62,764 nt of DNA from CAYOYK01 sp964408185. Its GTDB lineage: Bacteria; Bacillota; Clostridia; Christensenellales; Aristaeellaceae. Made by a program: the position numbers and the translations under genes. The stretch spans positions 1 to 62,764 of the forward strand of contig CAYOYK010000013.1 of NCBI GenBank assembly GCA_964408185.1, in the 5' to 3' direction. The notes under the pieces were generated by a model, which saw nothing but the letters and a program-made list of their open reading frames with translations, ran no database searches and had not been told where the DNA came from. This document shows, one piece after another, positions 30,947 to 40,102 of the stretch (position 1 is its first letter; every line of letters begins with the position of its first letter).

Positions 30947-33900
30947 ATGATGATTAAGCGTCTGCTGCCCGTTCTACTTTGCGCGGTGATCGCGCTGTGT
31001 CTGCCTTTTGCGGCCTCCGCAGAGGAAGCGGCGGCGCTTCCCCAGCCGGGCGACGTTGTGAGCGGCTTCAAGGTGATATCCGTAGAGCCCACGGAGGTGC
31101 TGGGCGCGACGAGCGTGCTGTTTGAGCATGAGAAGTCGGGCGCGAAGCTGCTCTACCTCGCCTGCGCCGATACGAACCGCTCCTTCGATATCACCTTCCG
31201 CACCCCCGCGCTGGACAACACGGGCAAGCCGCACGTGTTTGAGCACATCACGATCAGCGGCTCGCAAAAGTACCCGGACGCCAACCTTTTCTTCCCCTTT
31301 GCCAACCAGACCTACAATACCTTCGTCAACGCCATGACCTACCACGGCATGACCACCTTCCCCGTGGCCTCGCTGTCCGAGGAACAGCTGATGACGATGA
31401 TGGACTACTACTTCTCCGGCGTGTTCCAGCCCCTGCTCTACACCGAGCCGCGCCTGCAAATGCGCGAGGCGTGGCGCTACGAGCTGGCCAGCGCGGACGC
31501 TCCGCTCTCCATTACGGGCACGGTGTACAGCGAGATGCAGGGCGCGATGACCGCTCAAAGCTACGCAACCTTTAACGACCTGCGCACGCTCTACGCCGGA
31601 AGCCCCGTCGCCTATGAGAGCGGCGGCCTGCCCGACGACATCCGCACGCTCACCTACGAGGATCTGATCGCGTTTCACGATACCTACTACCATCCCTCCA
31701 ACGCCCTCATCGTCCTTTATGGCGATTTGGACTACGAGCAGTTTTTGTCCTTCATCGACTCGGAGTATCTTTCCGCCTACGACCGCAAGGACGTCTATGT
31801 GGAAATGGGGCGCATCGAGCCTTACACCGAGACGCGCTACGCCACTTGGGAGGTGCCGGTGGAGGCGGACGCGCAGACAGACGACGCCAGCTACCTCAAT
31901 TACAGCTTTGCTTTGGACGGCGCGGATCTGACCGACATGTTCGGCGCGAGGCTGCTTACCAGCGTGCTGGGAAGCGAGGCGCTCCCCTTTATGCAAAACG
32001 CCCGCGCGCAGCTGCCCAACGCCTCTGTCGGCGTATATACCAGCTTTGATTCGCCCACGCCGAAGATCACCTTCTATGCCGACGGCGTGAACGAGAGCGA
32101 CCGTGATACCTTTGTGAGCCTTGTGGACGACGCCATCCGCCAGATCGGCGAGAGCGGCATCCCCGCCGACGAGCTGGATTCCGCTCTGTCAACCAGCAAG
32201 CTCGGCCTCATGCTGACGGCGGAGAACCAAGACCTTGGGTACAGCGCCAGCACCAACATTGCGTTGTGCTGGACGTACTTTGACGACCTAAGCTATTACA
32301 ACACCTACGAGCGCGTGCTCAACAGCGCCGATCAGGCCTACCTAGACGGGCTGGTGCAGACGATGCTGGCAGGCAACGCCTACCGTGCCGTATCCGTGAC
32401 CAAGCCCGTCGCGGGCAAGGCGGAGGAAAACGCCGCCCTGCTGGATGACGAGCTGGCCAAGACCAAGGCGGGTATGAGCGCCGAGGAGATTGACGCGCTG
32501 GTCGCGCAGTACACGGAGTTTACGGACTGGAGCGGCAAGGAGCCGGACGCCGAGCTTGTGGCAAAGCTGTGCAGCGTCGCCGTGGACAATCTGCCGGAGG
32601 AGGTGCCGCATTACGAGGTCGCCGACGATACTGTGGACGGCGTGCGCTACCTGACGGCGGAAGCCGATCTCGCGGGCGTTGCCAGCGTAAAGCTCCTGCT
32701 GGACGCGTCCACACTGCCCATCGACAAGCTGCACGACGTCAACGCCTACCTGCTGCTGCTGGGCAGCTTGGATACGGACGCGCACACCCGCGAGGAGTTG
32801 GATACGCTGATCACGCGCTACATGCCGAACTTTGGCACCTATGTAAGCGTCTCCACCGGCTACTACGGCGCGGAGGACCTGTACAATACCGCAATCCAGT
32901 TTAGGAGCCTGACGGAGGATTTTGGCACGACCGTCGGGCTGGTTCGGGAAATCCTGACCGAAACGCACTTTGACGACATGGATACCATCCGCGCTATCCT
33001 GACGCGCGAGCGCAACGCTACGCGCGACCTTCTGGACGGCAACCCGATCAGCGTGCAGGTATCGCGCTGCTACGCGACCCTCTACACGACGCTGGCGTAT
33101 AAAGAGTATTGCTCCGGCAAGCTCTACTACGACTACCTTGGCGAGATGATCGCCCTGTGCGATACGGACCCCGCCGCCTTTACCGCGCGCATGGCGGAGG
33201 CGAAGGAGCTGGTGATGAACCGGCACGGCGCCATTGCAACGTATGCCGGCGGCCGCGACGCGATTGAGGCATGCCAAGCGGTCGTTCCCTCGATCTTCGA
33301 GGATATGGCGGACGTTCAGCGCGACAAGGTGGACTACTCGCCGCTGAAGCTCAGCTTCAAGAGCGAGCTGCTCGTCAACAACCTGACGGTGCACATGAAC
33401 ATTCTCATGGCGAAAAGCGAGGATTACAGCGGCAAGGACGCCGTAATCAGCTCGCTGATCAGCGACATGTACATGCTGCCGCAGCTGCGCAACATGTACG
33501 GCGCGTATGGCGCGTACGCCAACTACGACCTCCGCGTCGGCGTCCTTTACACCTACCGCGATCCCAACTGCGCGCAGAGCTTTGACATCTTTGCCAAGCT
33601 GCCCGATTACCTGCGCACGGCGGAGCTTACGCAGGACGTCGTGGATCGCTACATCATCGGCTCCTACACGGGTCTTTCGCGTCCCGAAGGCGCGCTGTCC
33701 GGCGCGATGACCGCGATCAGCAACAAGCTGTGCGGCATCACTGAGGAAACGCGGCTTCAGACTCTGCGGGAAGCCAAGGCAACGACCGTGGAGGACGTGC
33801 GCGCCTTTGCCGACAAGATGGACGCGCTGCAGCAAAACGGCGTGCTCTCAACCAGCGGCACGGCCTCGTTTGCCACCGAGGTTGCGGAGCTGTTTGAGGA

Positions 33901-33958
33901 CGTTGTGCGCTACGACGACGCGACGGAGGAAACCGAAGCGCAGGACGACGCGGCGTAA
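30947..33958 (+). CDS. Secreted M16C (PreP-like) zinc metallopeptidase
   Basis: The 1003-residue exported peptidase has a signal peptide (MIKRLLPVLLCAVIALCLPFAASA). The inverted zinc motif HxxEH is HVFEH at 96-100, with a third ligand Glu196 in YSEMQGA about 97 residues later, the long spacing of the M16C/presequence-protease group. Two M16 halves are present, as expected of the clam-shell fold that degrades short unfolded peptides. ATG 30947 is followed by a second ATG at 30950 that is better spaced from AAGGAGG; either could be used. Most Firmicutes relatives are cytoplasmic, so the signal peptide is worth noting. It is a single-gene unit with a promoter and terminator. Confidence 0.92.
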   Translation: MMIKRLLPVLLCAVIALCLPFAASAEEAAALPQPGDVVSGFKVISVEPTEVLGATSVLFEHEKSGAKLLYLACADTNRSFDITFRTPALDNTGKPHVFEHITISGSQKYPDANLFFPFANQTYNTFVNAMTYHGMTTFPVASLSEEQLMTMMDYYFSGVFQPLLYTEPRLQMREAWRYELASADAPLSITGTVYSEMQGAMTAQSYATFNDLRTLYAGSPVAYESGGLPDDIRTLTYEDLIAFHDTYYHPSNALIVLYGDLDYEQFLSFIDSEYLSAYDRKDVYVEMGRIEPYTETRYATWEVPVEADAQTDDASYLNYSFALDGADLTDMFGARLLTSVLGSEALPFMQNARAQLPNASVGVYTSFDSPTPKITFYADGVNESDRDTFVSLVDDAIRQIGESGIPADELDSALSTSKLGLMLTAENQDLGYSASTNIALCWTYFDDLSYYNTYERVLNSADQAYLDGLVQTMLAGNAYRAVSVTKPVAGKAEENAALLDDELAKTKAGMSAEEIDALVAQYTEFTDWSGKEPDAELVAKLCSVAVDNLPEEVPHYEVADDTVDGVRYLTAEADLAGVASVKLLLDASTLPIDKLHDVNAYLLLLGSLDTDAHTREELDTLITRYMPNFGTYVSVSTGYYGAEDLYNTAIQFRSLTEDFGTTVGLVREILTETHFDDMDTIRAILTRERNATRDLLDGNPISVQVSRCYATLYTTLAYKEYCSGKLYYDYLGEMIALCDTDPAAFTARMAEAKELVMNRHGAIATYAGGRDAIEACQAVVPSIFEDMADVQRDKVDYSPLKLSFKSELLVNNLTVHMNILMAKSEDYSGKDAVISSLISDMYMLPQLRNMYGAYGAYANYDLRVGVLYTYRDPNCAQSFDIFAKLPDYLRTAELTQDVVDRYIIGSYTGLSRPEGALSGAMTAISNKLCGITEETRLQTLREAKATTVEDVRAFADKMDALQQNGVLSTSGTASFATEVAELFEDVVRYDDATEETEAQDDAA

Positions 33959-33982
33959 GGCCGCCTGCCCCAACGCGCAAAG

Positions 33983-34024
33983 AAAGGCTGCCGCACATTT
34001 CCGTTTGTGCGGCAGCCTTTTTGC
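33983..34024. terminator. Strong bidirectional terminator
   Basis: AAAGGCTGCCGCACA (33983-33997) and TGTGCGGCAGCCTTT (34006-34020) pair over 15 positions. T-runs flank it on both strands. It serves the M16 gene and the convergent Rrf2 gene. Confidence 0.92.
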
Positions 34025-34039
34025 GCGCTCATTCGCAGT

Positions 34040-34465
34040 CTAAATCACATAGTCGTGCGAAATCTCCGTTCGCATCAGATCCGCAATCGTGATCCCATCA
34101 AAGAACGCATGGGTCAATTGATGATACCTTTCCCACATGGGAAGCGTGCGGCATTCCGCGGCGCGGCCGCAGGGCTTTGCGCCGCAGCTCAGGCAGGCGA
34201 CGGGCGCGAGGTCGCCCTCCGTCACTCGCAGCACGTCGCCGACCCGGCACTCCGAGGGCTCGACATTCAGCTGATAGCCGCCGCCCTTGCCATGCTGTCC
34301 CTCGACCAGCTTGGCCTTCGTCAGCAGCGGCATGATCCTCTCGATGTATTTCAGCGAGATTTCCTGCCGCTCGGCAACCTCCTTCATGGGGACATAGCTG
34401 CCGTTTTGGTGCTCCGCCAGATCAATCAGCACGCGCAGGGCGTATCTGCCGCGGGTGGATATCAT
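34040..34465 (-). CDS. Rrf2-family transcriptional regulator with four clustered cysteines
   Basis: The 141-residue winged-helix protein starts MISTRGRYALRVLIDLAEH, the typical Rrf2 opening. It has a helix-turn-helix (VPMKEVAERQEISLKYIERIM) and a wing (HGKGGGYQL). Cys91, Cys94, Cys99 and Cys105 (C-x2-C-x4-C-x5-C) sit where IscR-type members bind an iron-sulfur cluster. Because it lies directly downstream of cysK, a CymR-like control of cysteine synthesis is the simplest reading, possibly combined with Fe-S sensing. GGAGG lies seven bases before the start. The cysK upstream dyad (35819-35833) is a candidate operator. Confidence 0.9.
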   Translation of the reverse strand: MISTRGRYALRVLIDLAEHQNGSYVPMKEVAERQEISLKYIERIMPLLTKAKLVEGQHGKGGGYQLNVEPSECRVGDVLRVTEGDLAPVACLSCGAKPCGRAAECRTLPMWERYHQLTHAFFDGITIADLMRTEISHDYVI

Positions 34466-34582
34466 CCGATCGCCTCCATCAGCCTCATTGCGCTCAAGCG
34501 CCCGATCGACCGAAAAAAGTGCCCTGTCCGCTGCGCGCGGCCCTCCGCCCCGGCGTGAGACGCCGGGCCGGAGCCGCGCTTC

Positions 34583-35515
34583 CTAGTCCGCGAAAAGCGG
34601 CGTGGACAGGTACCTGTCCCCCGTATCGGGAAGGAGCGCGACGATGGTCTTGCCCGCGTTTTCGGGGCGCTTGGCCAGCTCGATGGCCGCCCACGCCGCC
34701 GCGCCGGAGGAAATGCCCACCAGCACGCCCTCGCGCTTGCCGATCAGCCTGCCCGTGGCAAAGGCGTCCTCGTTGGCGACGGGGAGGATCTCGTCGTAGA
34801 TCTTGGTGTTCAGCACATCGGGCACAAAGCCCGCGCCGATACCCTGAATCTTGTGCGGCCCCGCCACGCCCGTGGATAGCACGGCGGAGGACGCAGGCTC
34901 CACGGCGACGACCTTGACGGCGGGGTTCTTGGCTTTGAGGTATTCGCCGACGCCCGTTATCGTGCCGCCCGTGCCTACGCCCGCGACAAAGATATCGACC
35001 TTGCCGTCGGTATCGTCCCAGATTTCTGGGCCGGTGGTATCCCGATGCGCGGCGGGATTGGAGGGATTGACAAACTGGCCGGGGATGAAGCTGCCCGGCG
35101 TTTGCGCCGCAAGCTCCTCCGCCTTGGCGATTGCGCCCTTCATGCCCTTTGCGCCCTCGGACAGCACCAGCTCCGCGCCGTAGGCCTTCATCAGCTGACG
35201 GCGCTCCACGGACATGGTTTCCGGCATGACGATGATGATGCGGTAGCCGCGCGCCGCCGCGACGGACGCAAGCCCGATGCCCGTGTTGCCGCTGGTCGGC
35301 TCGATGATCACGGAATCGGCGTTCAGCTTGCCGGCCCTCTCCGCGTCGTCCAAAATCCGCTTGGCGATGCGATCCTTCGCGGAGCCGGCGGGATTGAAGG
35401 ATTCCAGCTTGGCCACGAGCTTGGCGTGCAGGTTCAGTTCCTTTTCGATGTGGGTCAGCTCCAGCAGCGGGGTCTTGCCAATGAGCTGATCGGCGGAAGT
35501 GTAAATTGCGGACAT
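34583..35515 (-). CDS. cysK: Cysteine synthase A (O-acetylserine sulfhydrylase)
   Basis: The 310-residue fold-type II PLP enzyme makes cysteine from O-acetylserine and sulfide. Motifs are IGKTPLLEL, the PLP-lysine segment FNPAGSAKDRIA (usually SVKDR), the substrate loop TSGNTGIGLA, the phosphate cup VGTGGTITG, and SSGAA near the C-terminus. The length is as expected for CysK. The SD is AAAGGGAGG just upstream. It is followed after 117 bases by the Rrf2 regulator on the same strand, and preceded by a leader of about 300 bases that carries a dyad. Confidence 0.96.
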   Translation of the reverse strand: MSAIYTSADQLIGKTPLLELTHIEKELNLHAKLVAKLESFNPAGSAKDRIAKRILDDAERAGKLNADSVIIEPTSGNTGIGLASVAAARGYRIIIVMPETMSVERRQLMKAYGAELVLSEGAKGMKGAIAKAEELAAQTPGSFIPGQFVNPSNPAAHRDTTGPEIWDDTDGKVDIFVAGVGTGGTITGVGEYLKAKNPAVKVVAVEPASSAVLSTGVAGPHKIQGIGAGFVPDVLNTKIYDEILPVANEDAFATGRLIGKREGVLVGISSGAAAWAAIELAKRPENAGKTIVALLPDTGDRYLSTPLFAD

Positions 35516-35818
35516 TGGATTTGCCTCCCTTTTTCCTGTGTTTGAGTTGGAAAACTTGCTATCGGCGGTTCGGGTTGACGGTCAACATCGAAAGTCGGCT
35601 CCCGGAACGCGCCTCGTCACGCGTCGCCTCGCCGCTTCAAAGCCAGCCACGAGGCCGTCCGGGATGCGCTCGCCGCGCTTTGCCTCGGCGAACCGGCGCG
35701 CTGCCGCCGGTTTGACGCCCGCGCGACGCCTGACGGGGGCGCAGGGGATCCGCATAGATAACGGGATGCCTGCGGATAAAGCGGATGCCATAGGTCAGCG
35801 CCTCCCTGCATAATGTAT
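35516..35818 (-). other. Leader region of cysK
   Basis: About 300 bases separate the dyad operator from the cysK start. No T-box or SAM riboswitch signature is seen. It carries one candidate small frame (35582-35791) and otherwise nothing I can name. Confidence 0.4.
35582..35791 (-). CDS. Candidate small leader ORF upstream of cysK
   Basis: This is a 69-codon frame starting MASALSAGIPLSMRIPC, with GGGAGG nine bases upstream, ending with a cysteine codon before TGA. The composition is Arg/Ala-rich like shadow frames in this genome, so it may not be translated. It would be co-transcribed with cysK. No family is recognised. Confidence 0.25.
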   Translation of the reverse strand: MASALSAGIPLSMRIPCAPVRRRAGVKPAAARRFAEAKRGERIPDGLVAGFEAARRRVTRRVPGADFRC

Positions 35819-35833
35819 ACCTACCAAGTAGGT
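35819..35833 (-). promoter_or_regulatory. Dyad operator in the cysK promoter (candidate Rrf2 site)
   Basis: ACCTAC-CAA-GTAGGT is a perfect six-base dyad. It lies immediately upstream of a TATACAT stretch that could be the -10 of the leftward cysK promoter. Position and the downstream Rrf2 gene suggest autoregulated repression; the -35 is poor. Confidence 0.5.
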
Positions 35834-35874
35834 TGATGGAATTGTAACGCGAGCTCTTGGGTTTGTCAATAGGG

Positions 35875-35906
35875 AAAAATGGACGGACGGAAAGACCCGC
35901 CGTCCA
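35875..35906 (-). terminator. Terminator after the GH2 gene
   Basis: On the minus strand TGGACGGCGG pairs with CCG-T-CCGTCCA (one bulged T), followed by TTTTT. It lies about 57 bases past the GH2 stop. Confidence 0.75.
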
Positions 35907-35962
35907 GCGTGGCCGTCGCCCCCGTCCATTTCACGCTGTTCGAGGACGCCGCTACGGTTGGT

Positions 35963-38326
35963 TCAGCCCCTCGGCACGATGCAGCTTGCGTCGTCAAGCC
36001 CTTCCGCGCGCACGATCATGCGCGTGTCGCTCTCTTTGCTCCTGCGGACGACGGCCATCGCCGTTCCGTAGTAGGTCGAAAACGTGCCGCGGTCATAGCG
36101 CTGTTCGGTTTTCGGGTTGGCGCTGCCCAGTGCAAGCAGCTCGCCGCCCTCGACCGTCACCGTCACGTCGCGGTCGGCGGCGGATTCCGTGACGCCGTTT
36201 GCGTCTGTGATGCGAATCGGCGCGAAGATCAGGTCCTCGCCGATTTCGGGCGTGATTTGCAGGCGCAGCTCCTTTTGCGCGGATACAAGCTCGGTCTGAC
36301 CGATGCGCTGCCCCTCGTTCCACGCGACGGCCTGCAAAACGCCGGGCTGATACGGAGCATGGAAGGTCGCCTTGAAGCCCTTCAGCTTTTTCCTGCCGAG
36401 GGATTGGCCGTTCAGCAGCAGTTCCGCGTGGGTTCCGCGCGCGTAAACCTCCACCACGGCCCTGTTGCCCTCGCAATGCCGCCACGACCAGCTTTCCAGC
36501 GCGTTTGTGCCGCGCCAGACGGAGCGGGTCGGCCGCTTGCCGGGATGGTTGACGGGCTGCACGCCGAGCACGGGGCGGTCGAGCTGCTTCCACACCAGCT
36601 GCGCCAATCGGCAGGACACGTCCGGCTGCCCAAGGAGGTCGATCACGCCGGAGCCTGCCAGCAGCCACGGATACGGCCGTGCAAAGGGCAGCCCGCCCTC
36701 GTAGCTCCACGCGCCGATGCCCGCCTCGCCCAAGTAGTCCCACCCCGCCCACATAAAATCGCCGACGAGATACGGCAGCTTCTCTACCATCGCCCAGTTT
36801 TTTGCGATGTCCTGCGGGAACGTCTCCGAGCCGAAGATCACCCGCTTCGGGTGCAGCTTGCCGTCCATGACGTAGCGTCCCGACGCGTAGTTGTAGCCCG
36901 CGATGTCCAGACAGTCCAGAAACGGCGAGTTCACACGGTCGGCGCGCCGGGAGTTTGCCGCCTTGTTCATGCCGGTACCTAGGAAGGACGCGATCGTGTT
37001 GAAGATCAGGCTGACGTTCTTGGATTCGTTTTTGGAGGCGCGCGCCTGCTTGGCCTGATTGCCGTCCACATCCTTGTAGATGCCCTTTCCCTTGGCCGCC
37101 TGCGCGATAATCATCAGGTTCGCGCCGCAGGTGACGGGTCGGGTCGCGTCCAGCGAATGGATCAAATCGACAATCGCCTTGCCCGTCTCCACGCCCTTGC
37201 CCTCGCTCGGCTCGGACACCTCGTTGCCGATGGACAGCAGGATCACGCTGGGATGGTTGTAGTCCCGCTCCACCATCGCGCGAACGTCGGATTGCCAGCA
37301 CGCGTCAAAATCCAGATGATAGTCGTAGCGCGTCTTGCCCATGTACCACATGTCGAAGGCTTCGTCCATCAGAAACACGCCGTATTTGTCGCAGGCGCGC
37401 AGCATGCTTTCGGAGCAGAGATTGTGCGCCGAACGAATCGCGTTGAAGCCGTTTTCCTTCAGGATGCGCACGCGCCGCTCCTCCGCGTCCGGGAAAGCGC
37501 ACGCGCCCAGTATGCCGTTGTCGTGATGCACGCAGCCGCCGCGCAGCAGCGTTTCCCGACCGTTGACGCGCAGCCCCTCGTTGCTCCACTCGATGACGCG
37601 AACGCCGAAGTCCTGCGTGTCCTCGTCCAGCAGCGTATCGCCCTGCCACAGCCGCACCCGACATTGATACAGGAACGGCGTATCCTCGTTCCACAGCCGC
37701 GCGTCGGGGATCGTCAGCGTTACGTCGTCGCCTGTGCCGCGCAGCAGTTCCTTGCCCTGCGCGAGCAGATCGACCGTCACGGTGTGCGCCGCGTCCTTGC
37801 GTGTGACGGACGTTTGCACCCGAACGACCGCCGGCGCATAGGACACGGTCGTGACGCGAACGCCCTGCCAAGCGATATGCGCCTCGCCGCCCGTCAGCAA
37901 CTTGACCGGCCGATAGACGCCCGATCCGGAATACCAGCGGGAGTTTGGCAAAAGCGAGTTGTCCGCCTCGACGCGAAGCAGATTCTTTTCGCCCAGCGCC
38001 ATTTGACCCGTCAGCTCCACCGTGAACGGCGCGTAGCCGTAGGCGTGCTCCGCGAGCGTCCTTCCGTTCAGCAAGACCCTCGCGTTCCTGTACACGCCCT
38101 CAAAATACACCGCGACGGTTTGCCCGCGCCACGTTTCGGGCGCGACGAACTCTTTTTCGTACACATATACGCCGCCCGGAAAAAAGCCGTGCTCCGAGCC
38201 GCCGGGCGCATCGGGCAAGCGTTGCTCGTGAATCATCGCGTCGTGGGGAAGCGTCACCGCGATCGGCTGCTCCTCCCAACCCTTTTTGCCAAAGCTCCAG
38301 CCCTCGTTCCAATCGGTTGATTTCAT
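35963..38326 (-). CDS. Glycoside hydrolase family 2 (beta-galactosidase/beta-glucuronidase-like), cytoplasmic
   Basis: The 787-residue enzyme has GH2 domain order: jelly-roll (about 1-150), immunoglobulin-like (about 150-245), TIM barrel (about 250-560) and C-terminal beta domains. The acid/base is Glu369 in SIGNEVSE and the nucleophile Glu501 in FGSETFP. Conserved elements include RWYSGSGVYRPV and GGCVHHDNGILGA. The barrel has a long insertion (about 405-470, KGKGIYKDVDGNQAKQ). No signal peptide is present, so the substrate is imported. It is paralogous to the GH2 at 51856 and divergent from the DUF5060 hydrolase. Start 38326 follows AAAGGAGA. Confidence 0.9.
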   Translation of the reverse strand: MKSTDWNEGWSFGKKGWEEQPIAVTLPHDAMIHEQRLPDAPGGSEHGFFPGGVYVYEKEFVAPETWRGQTVAVYFEGVYRNARVLLNGRTLAEHAYGYAPFTVELTGQMALGEKNLLRVEADNSLLPNSRWYSGSGVYRPVKLLTGGEAHIAWQGVRVTTVSYAPAVVRVQTSVTRKDAAHTVTVDLLAQGKELLRGTGDDVTLTIPDARLWNEDTPFLYQCRVRLWQGDTLLDEDTQDFGVRVIEWSNEGLRVNGRETLLRGGCVHHDNGILGACAFPDAEERRVRILKENGFNAIRSAHNLCSESMLRACDKYGVFLMDEAFDMWYMGKTRYDYHLDFDACWQSDVRAMVERDYNHPSVILLSIGNEVSEPSEGKGVETGKAIVDLIHSLDATRPVTCGANLMIIAQAAKGKGIYKDVDGNQAKQARASKNESKNVSLIFNTIASFLGTGMNKAANSRRADRVNSPFLDCLDIAGYNYASGRYVMDGKLHPKRVIFGSETFPQDIAKNWAMVEKLPYLVGDFMWAGWDYLGEAGIGAWSYEGGLPFARPYPWLLAGSGVIDLLGQPDVSCRLAQLVWKQLDRPVLGVQPVNHPGKRPTRSVWRGTNALESWSWRHCEGNRAVVEVYARGTHAELLLNGQSLGRKKLKGFKATFHAPYQPGVLQAVAWNEGQRIGQTELVSAQKELRLQITPEIGEDLIFAPIRITDANGVTESAADRDVTVTVEGGELLALGSANPKTEQRYDRGTFSTYYGTAMAVVRRSKESDTRMIVRAEGLDDASCIVPRG

Positions 38327-38529
38327 ATGGTTCTCTCCTTTGCAGATGCTGCGCATAGTGTAAAAGAGAAAAGCGGGCGGATGATAGCGCTCGTTTCATT
38401 TTCATGCCTGCATCATCGGCAAATGAGGAACAATATGAAGGCACGGCTATGAATGTGAAGCAAAAGCAATCGCGCAGAGCCGCCGCTTGTGCTACAATGG
38501 AGCCGTGAACAGGATAGGAGGCGGTAGCT
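38327..38529. promoter_or_regulatory. Divergent promoter region between GH2 and the DUF5060-type hydrolase
   Basis: TACAAT at 38493-38498 is a likely -10 for the rightward gene; no matching -35 is evident, consistent with activator dependence. CAAAAGCAATCGC at 38461-38473 resembles CAAAAAGCAATACGC at 59607-59621 in the other divergent transport region, a possible shared AraC-type site. Confidence 0.4.
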
Positions 38530-40083
38530 ATGATTTGCCATCAGACGTATGAATACGGCTGGCGCGGAGACGCACCGGAGGGAAACGCCGCGCAAATCCC
38601 CGCATGGGCGGAGTGGACGGCCCCAAGCGGCAAGACGATTGCCGTCAAGGCGTTTTACGCGGGCGACGGCAGCTATCGGATGCGGCTTCTGCCGGAGGAA
38701 AAGGGCGAATACCGCTGCGTGCTGCACGGCATGGACGATGCTCCCGCGCCGTTTACCCTGACGGCCTCCGCGAGCGCCAATAAGCACGGCAGGGTCGTCG
38801 CGGAGGATTGCCATTTCCGCTATGCGGACGGATCGCGGTACGTGCCGTTCGGTACGACGGTGTACGCGCTGGCGCATCAACCGGACGCGCTGGTGGACGA
38901 AACCCTCGCCACGCTGGCCGCCTCGCCCTTCAACAAGGTGCGCATGTGCGTGTTCCCCAAGCACTACGAGTACAACCACAACGAGCCGCCCTGCTATCCC
39001 TTTGAGAAGGGCGAGGACGGCCGCTGGGACGTAAAGCGCCCCTGCTTTGTTTTCTGGGAGCGCTTCGAGCGCATCCTCGACCGTTTGGAGAGCGCAGGCG
39101 TCGAGGTCGATCTGATTCTGTTCCATCCCTACGACCGCTGGGGCTTTGACAGCCTTTCGCCGGAGGAAAACCTGATCTATCTGGATTATCTCCTGCGCCG
39201 TTTTGCCGCGCGCCCCAACATCTGGTGGAGCATGGCCAACGAGTATGACTTCTGCGCGACAAAAACCATGGCGGATTGGGCGGCGATTGAGCAGTTCATC
39301 GCGGATAACGACCCGTTCCACCACCTGCTGTCCTGCCACAACTGCTTCCAGCCCTATGACGCGACGCGCGCCAACATCACCCACGCCTCGCTTCAGCGCA
39401 AGGTCATCAGCTACATGACCGAATGGCGCGAGACGTACCGCAAGCCGATACTGATCGACGAATGTGGCTATGAGGGCAACCTGCCGGAGGCGTTTGGCTG
39501 CTTTTCGGGGCAGGAAATGACCGCGCGGTTCTATCGCGGGTATTTTACCGGCGGCTTCGTGACTCACGGCGAAACCTTTCTGGACAAAACGGGCAACGAG
39601 ATCGTCTGGTGGGCGAAGGGCGGAAGGCTGATCGGCGAAAGCGTCCCGCGGATCGCGTTTCTGCGCGAGGTGATGGCGGAGATTCCCGGACAGGTCGATC
39701 CCGTGCCGGATCACATGGCGGCGGCGCTCGACCCAAGCAAAAAGCCCATGCTCGCCGCGACCGTATCAAGGCTTCCCAAGGAGCTGATGCCGATTGTGAA
39801 CGCGCTGCTGGCGACCTCGCCCAAGGAGCTGGAGCAGGTGCTCTTGGGCGATATGGACTACAAGGGCCAATGCGGGCGGGACGATGCGTTCCTGTGGTAC
39901 TTCGATCAGCACGGCTATTCCTCCTATGTGCTGGAGCTGCCGGAGAGCGCCGCCTATCGCGTGACGGTGATCGACACGTGGGCCATGACCAAGGAAACCG
40001 CGGCGGAAAACGCCGGCGGCAGGGTTCGCATCGCGCTTCCCGCCAAAACGGGAATGGCCGTGATCGCGGTCAAGGTATCCTGA
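38530..40083 (+). CDS. DUF5060/DUF5605-type glycoside hydrolase-like protein
   Basis: The 517-residue protein has an N-terminal immunoglobulin-like DUF5060-type domain (about 1-95, AEWTAPSGKTIAVKAFYAGDG...RMRLLPEEKGEYRCVL). A TIM barrel follows (about 100-400) opening RYADGSRYVPFGTTVYAL, with a probable acid/base Glu in WWSMANEYD and a nucleophile Glu in ILIDECGYEG. A C-terminal beta domain (YVLELPESAAYRVTVIDTWAMTKE) completes the DUF5605-like layout. Relatives are found in hemicellulose and pectin loci. There is no signal peptide. Its substrate is unknown, but the location points to the same glycan as the neighbours. Confidence 0.82.
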   Translation: MICHQTYEYGWRGDAPEGNAAQIPAWAEWTAPSGKTIAVKAFYAGDGSYRMRLLPEEKGEYRCVLHGMDDAPAPFTLTASASANKHGRVVAEDCHFRYADGSRYVPFGTTVYALAHQPDALVDETLATLAASPFNKVRMCVFPKHYEYNHNEPPCYPFEKGEDGRWDVKRPCFVFWERFERILDRLESAGVEVDLILFHPYDRWGFDSLSPEENLIYLDYLLRRFAARPNIWWSMANEYDFCATKTMADWAAIEQFIADNDPFHHLLSCHNCFQPYDATRANITHASLQRKVISYMTEWRETYRKPILIDECGYEGNLPEAFGCFSGQEMTARFYRGYFTGGFVTHGETFLDKTGNEIVWWAKGGRLIGESVPRIAFLREVMAEIPGQVDPVPDHMAAALDPSKKPMLAATVSRLPKELMPIVNALLATSPKELEQVLLGDMDYKGQCGRDDAFLWYFDQHGYSSYVLELPESAAYRVTVIDTWAMTKETAAENAGGRVRIALPAKTGMAVIAVKVS

Positions 40084-40102
40084 GCAGCGCGGGCGATTCC
40101 GT

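Noticed and set aside
35516..35818. T-box or SAM riboswitch upstream of cysK
   Set aside because: No T-box core (AGGGTGGNACCGCG) or SAM-I helices could be found, and no terminator precedes the start.
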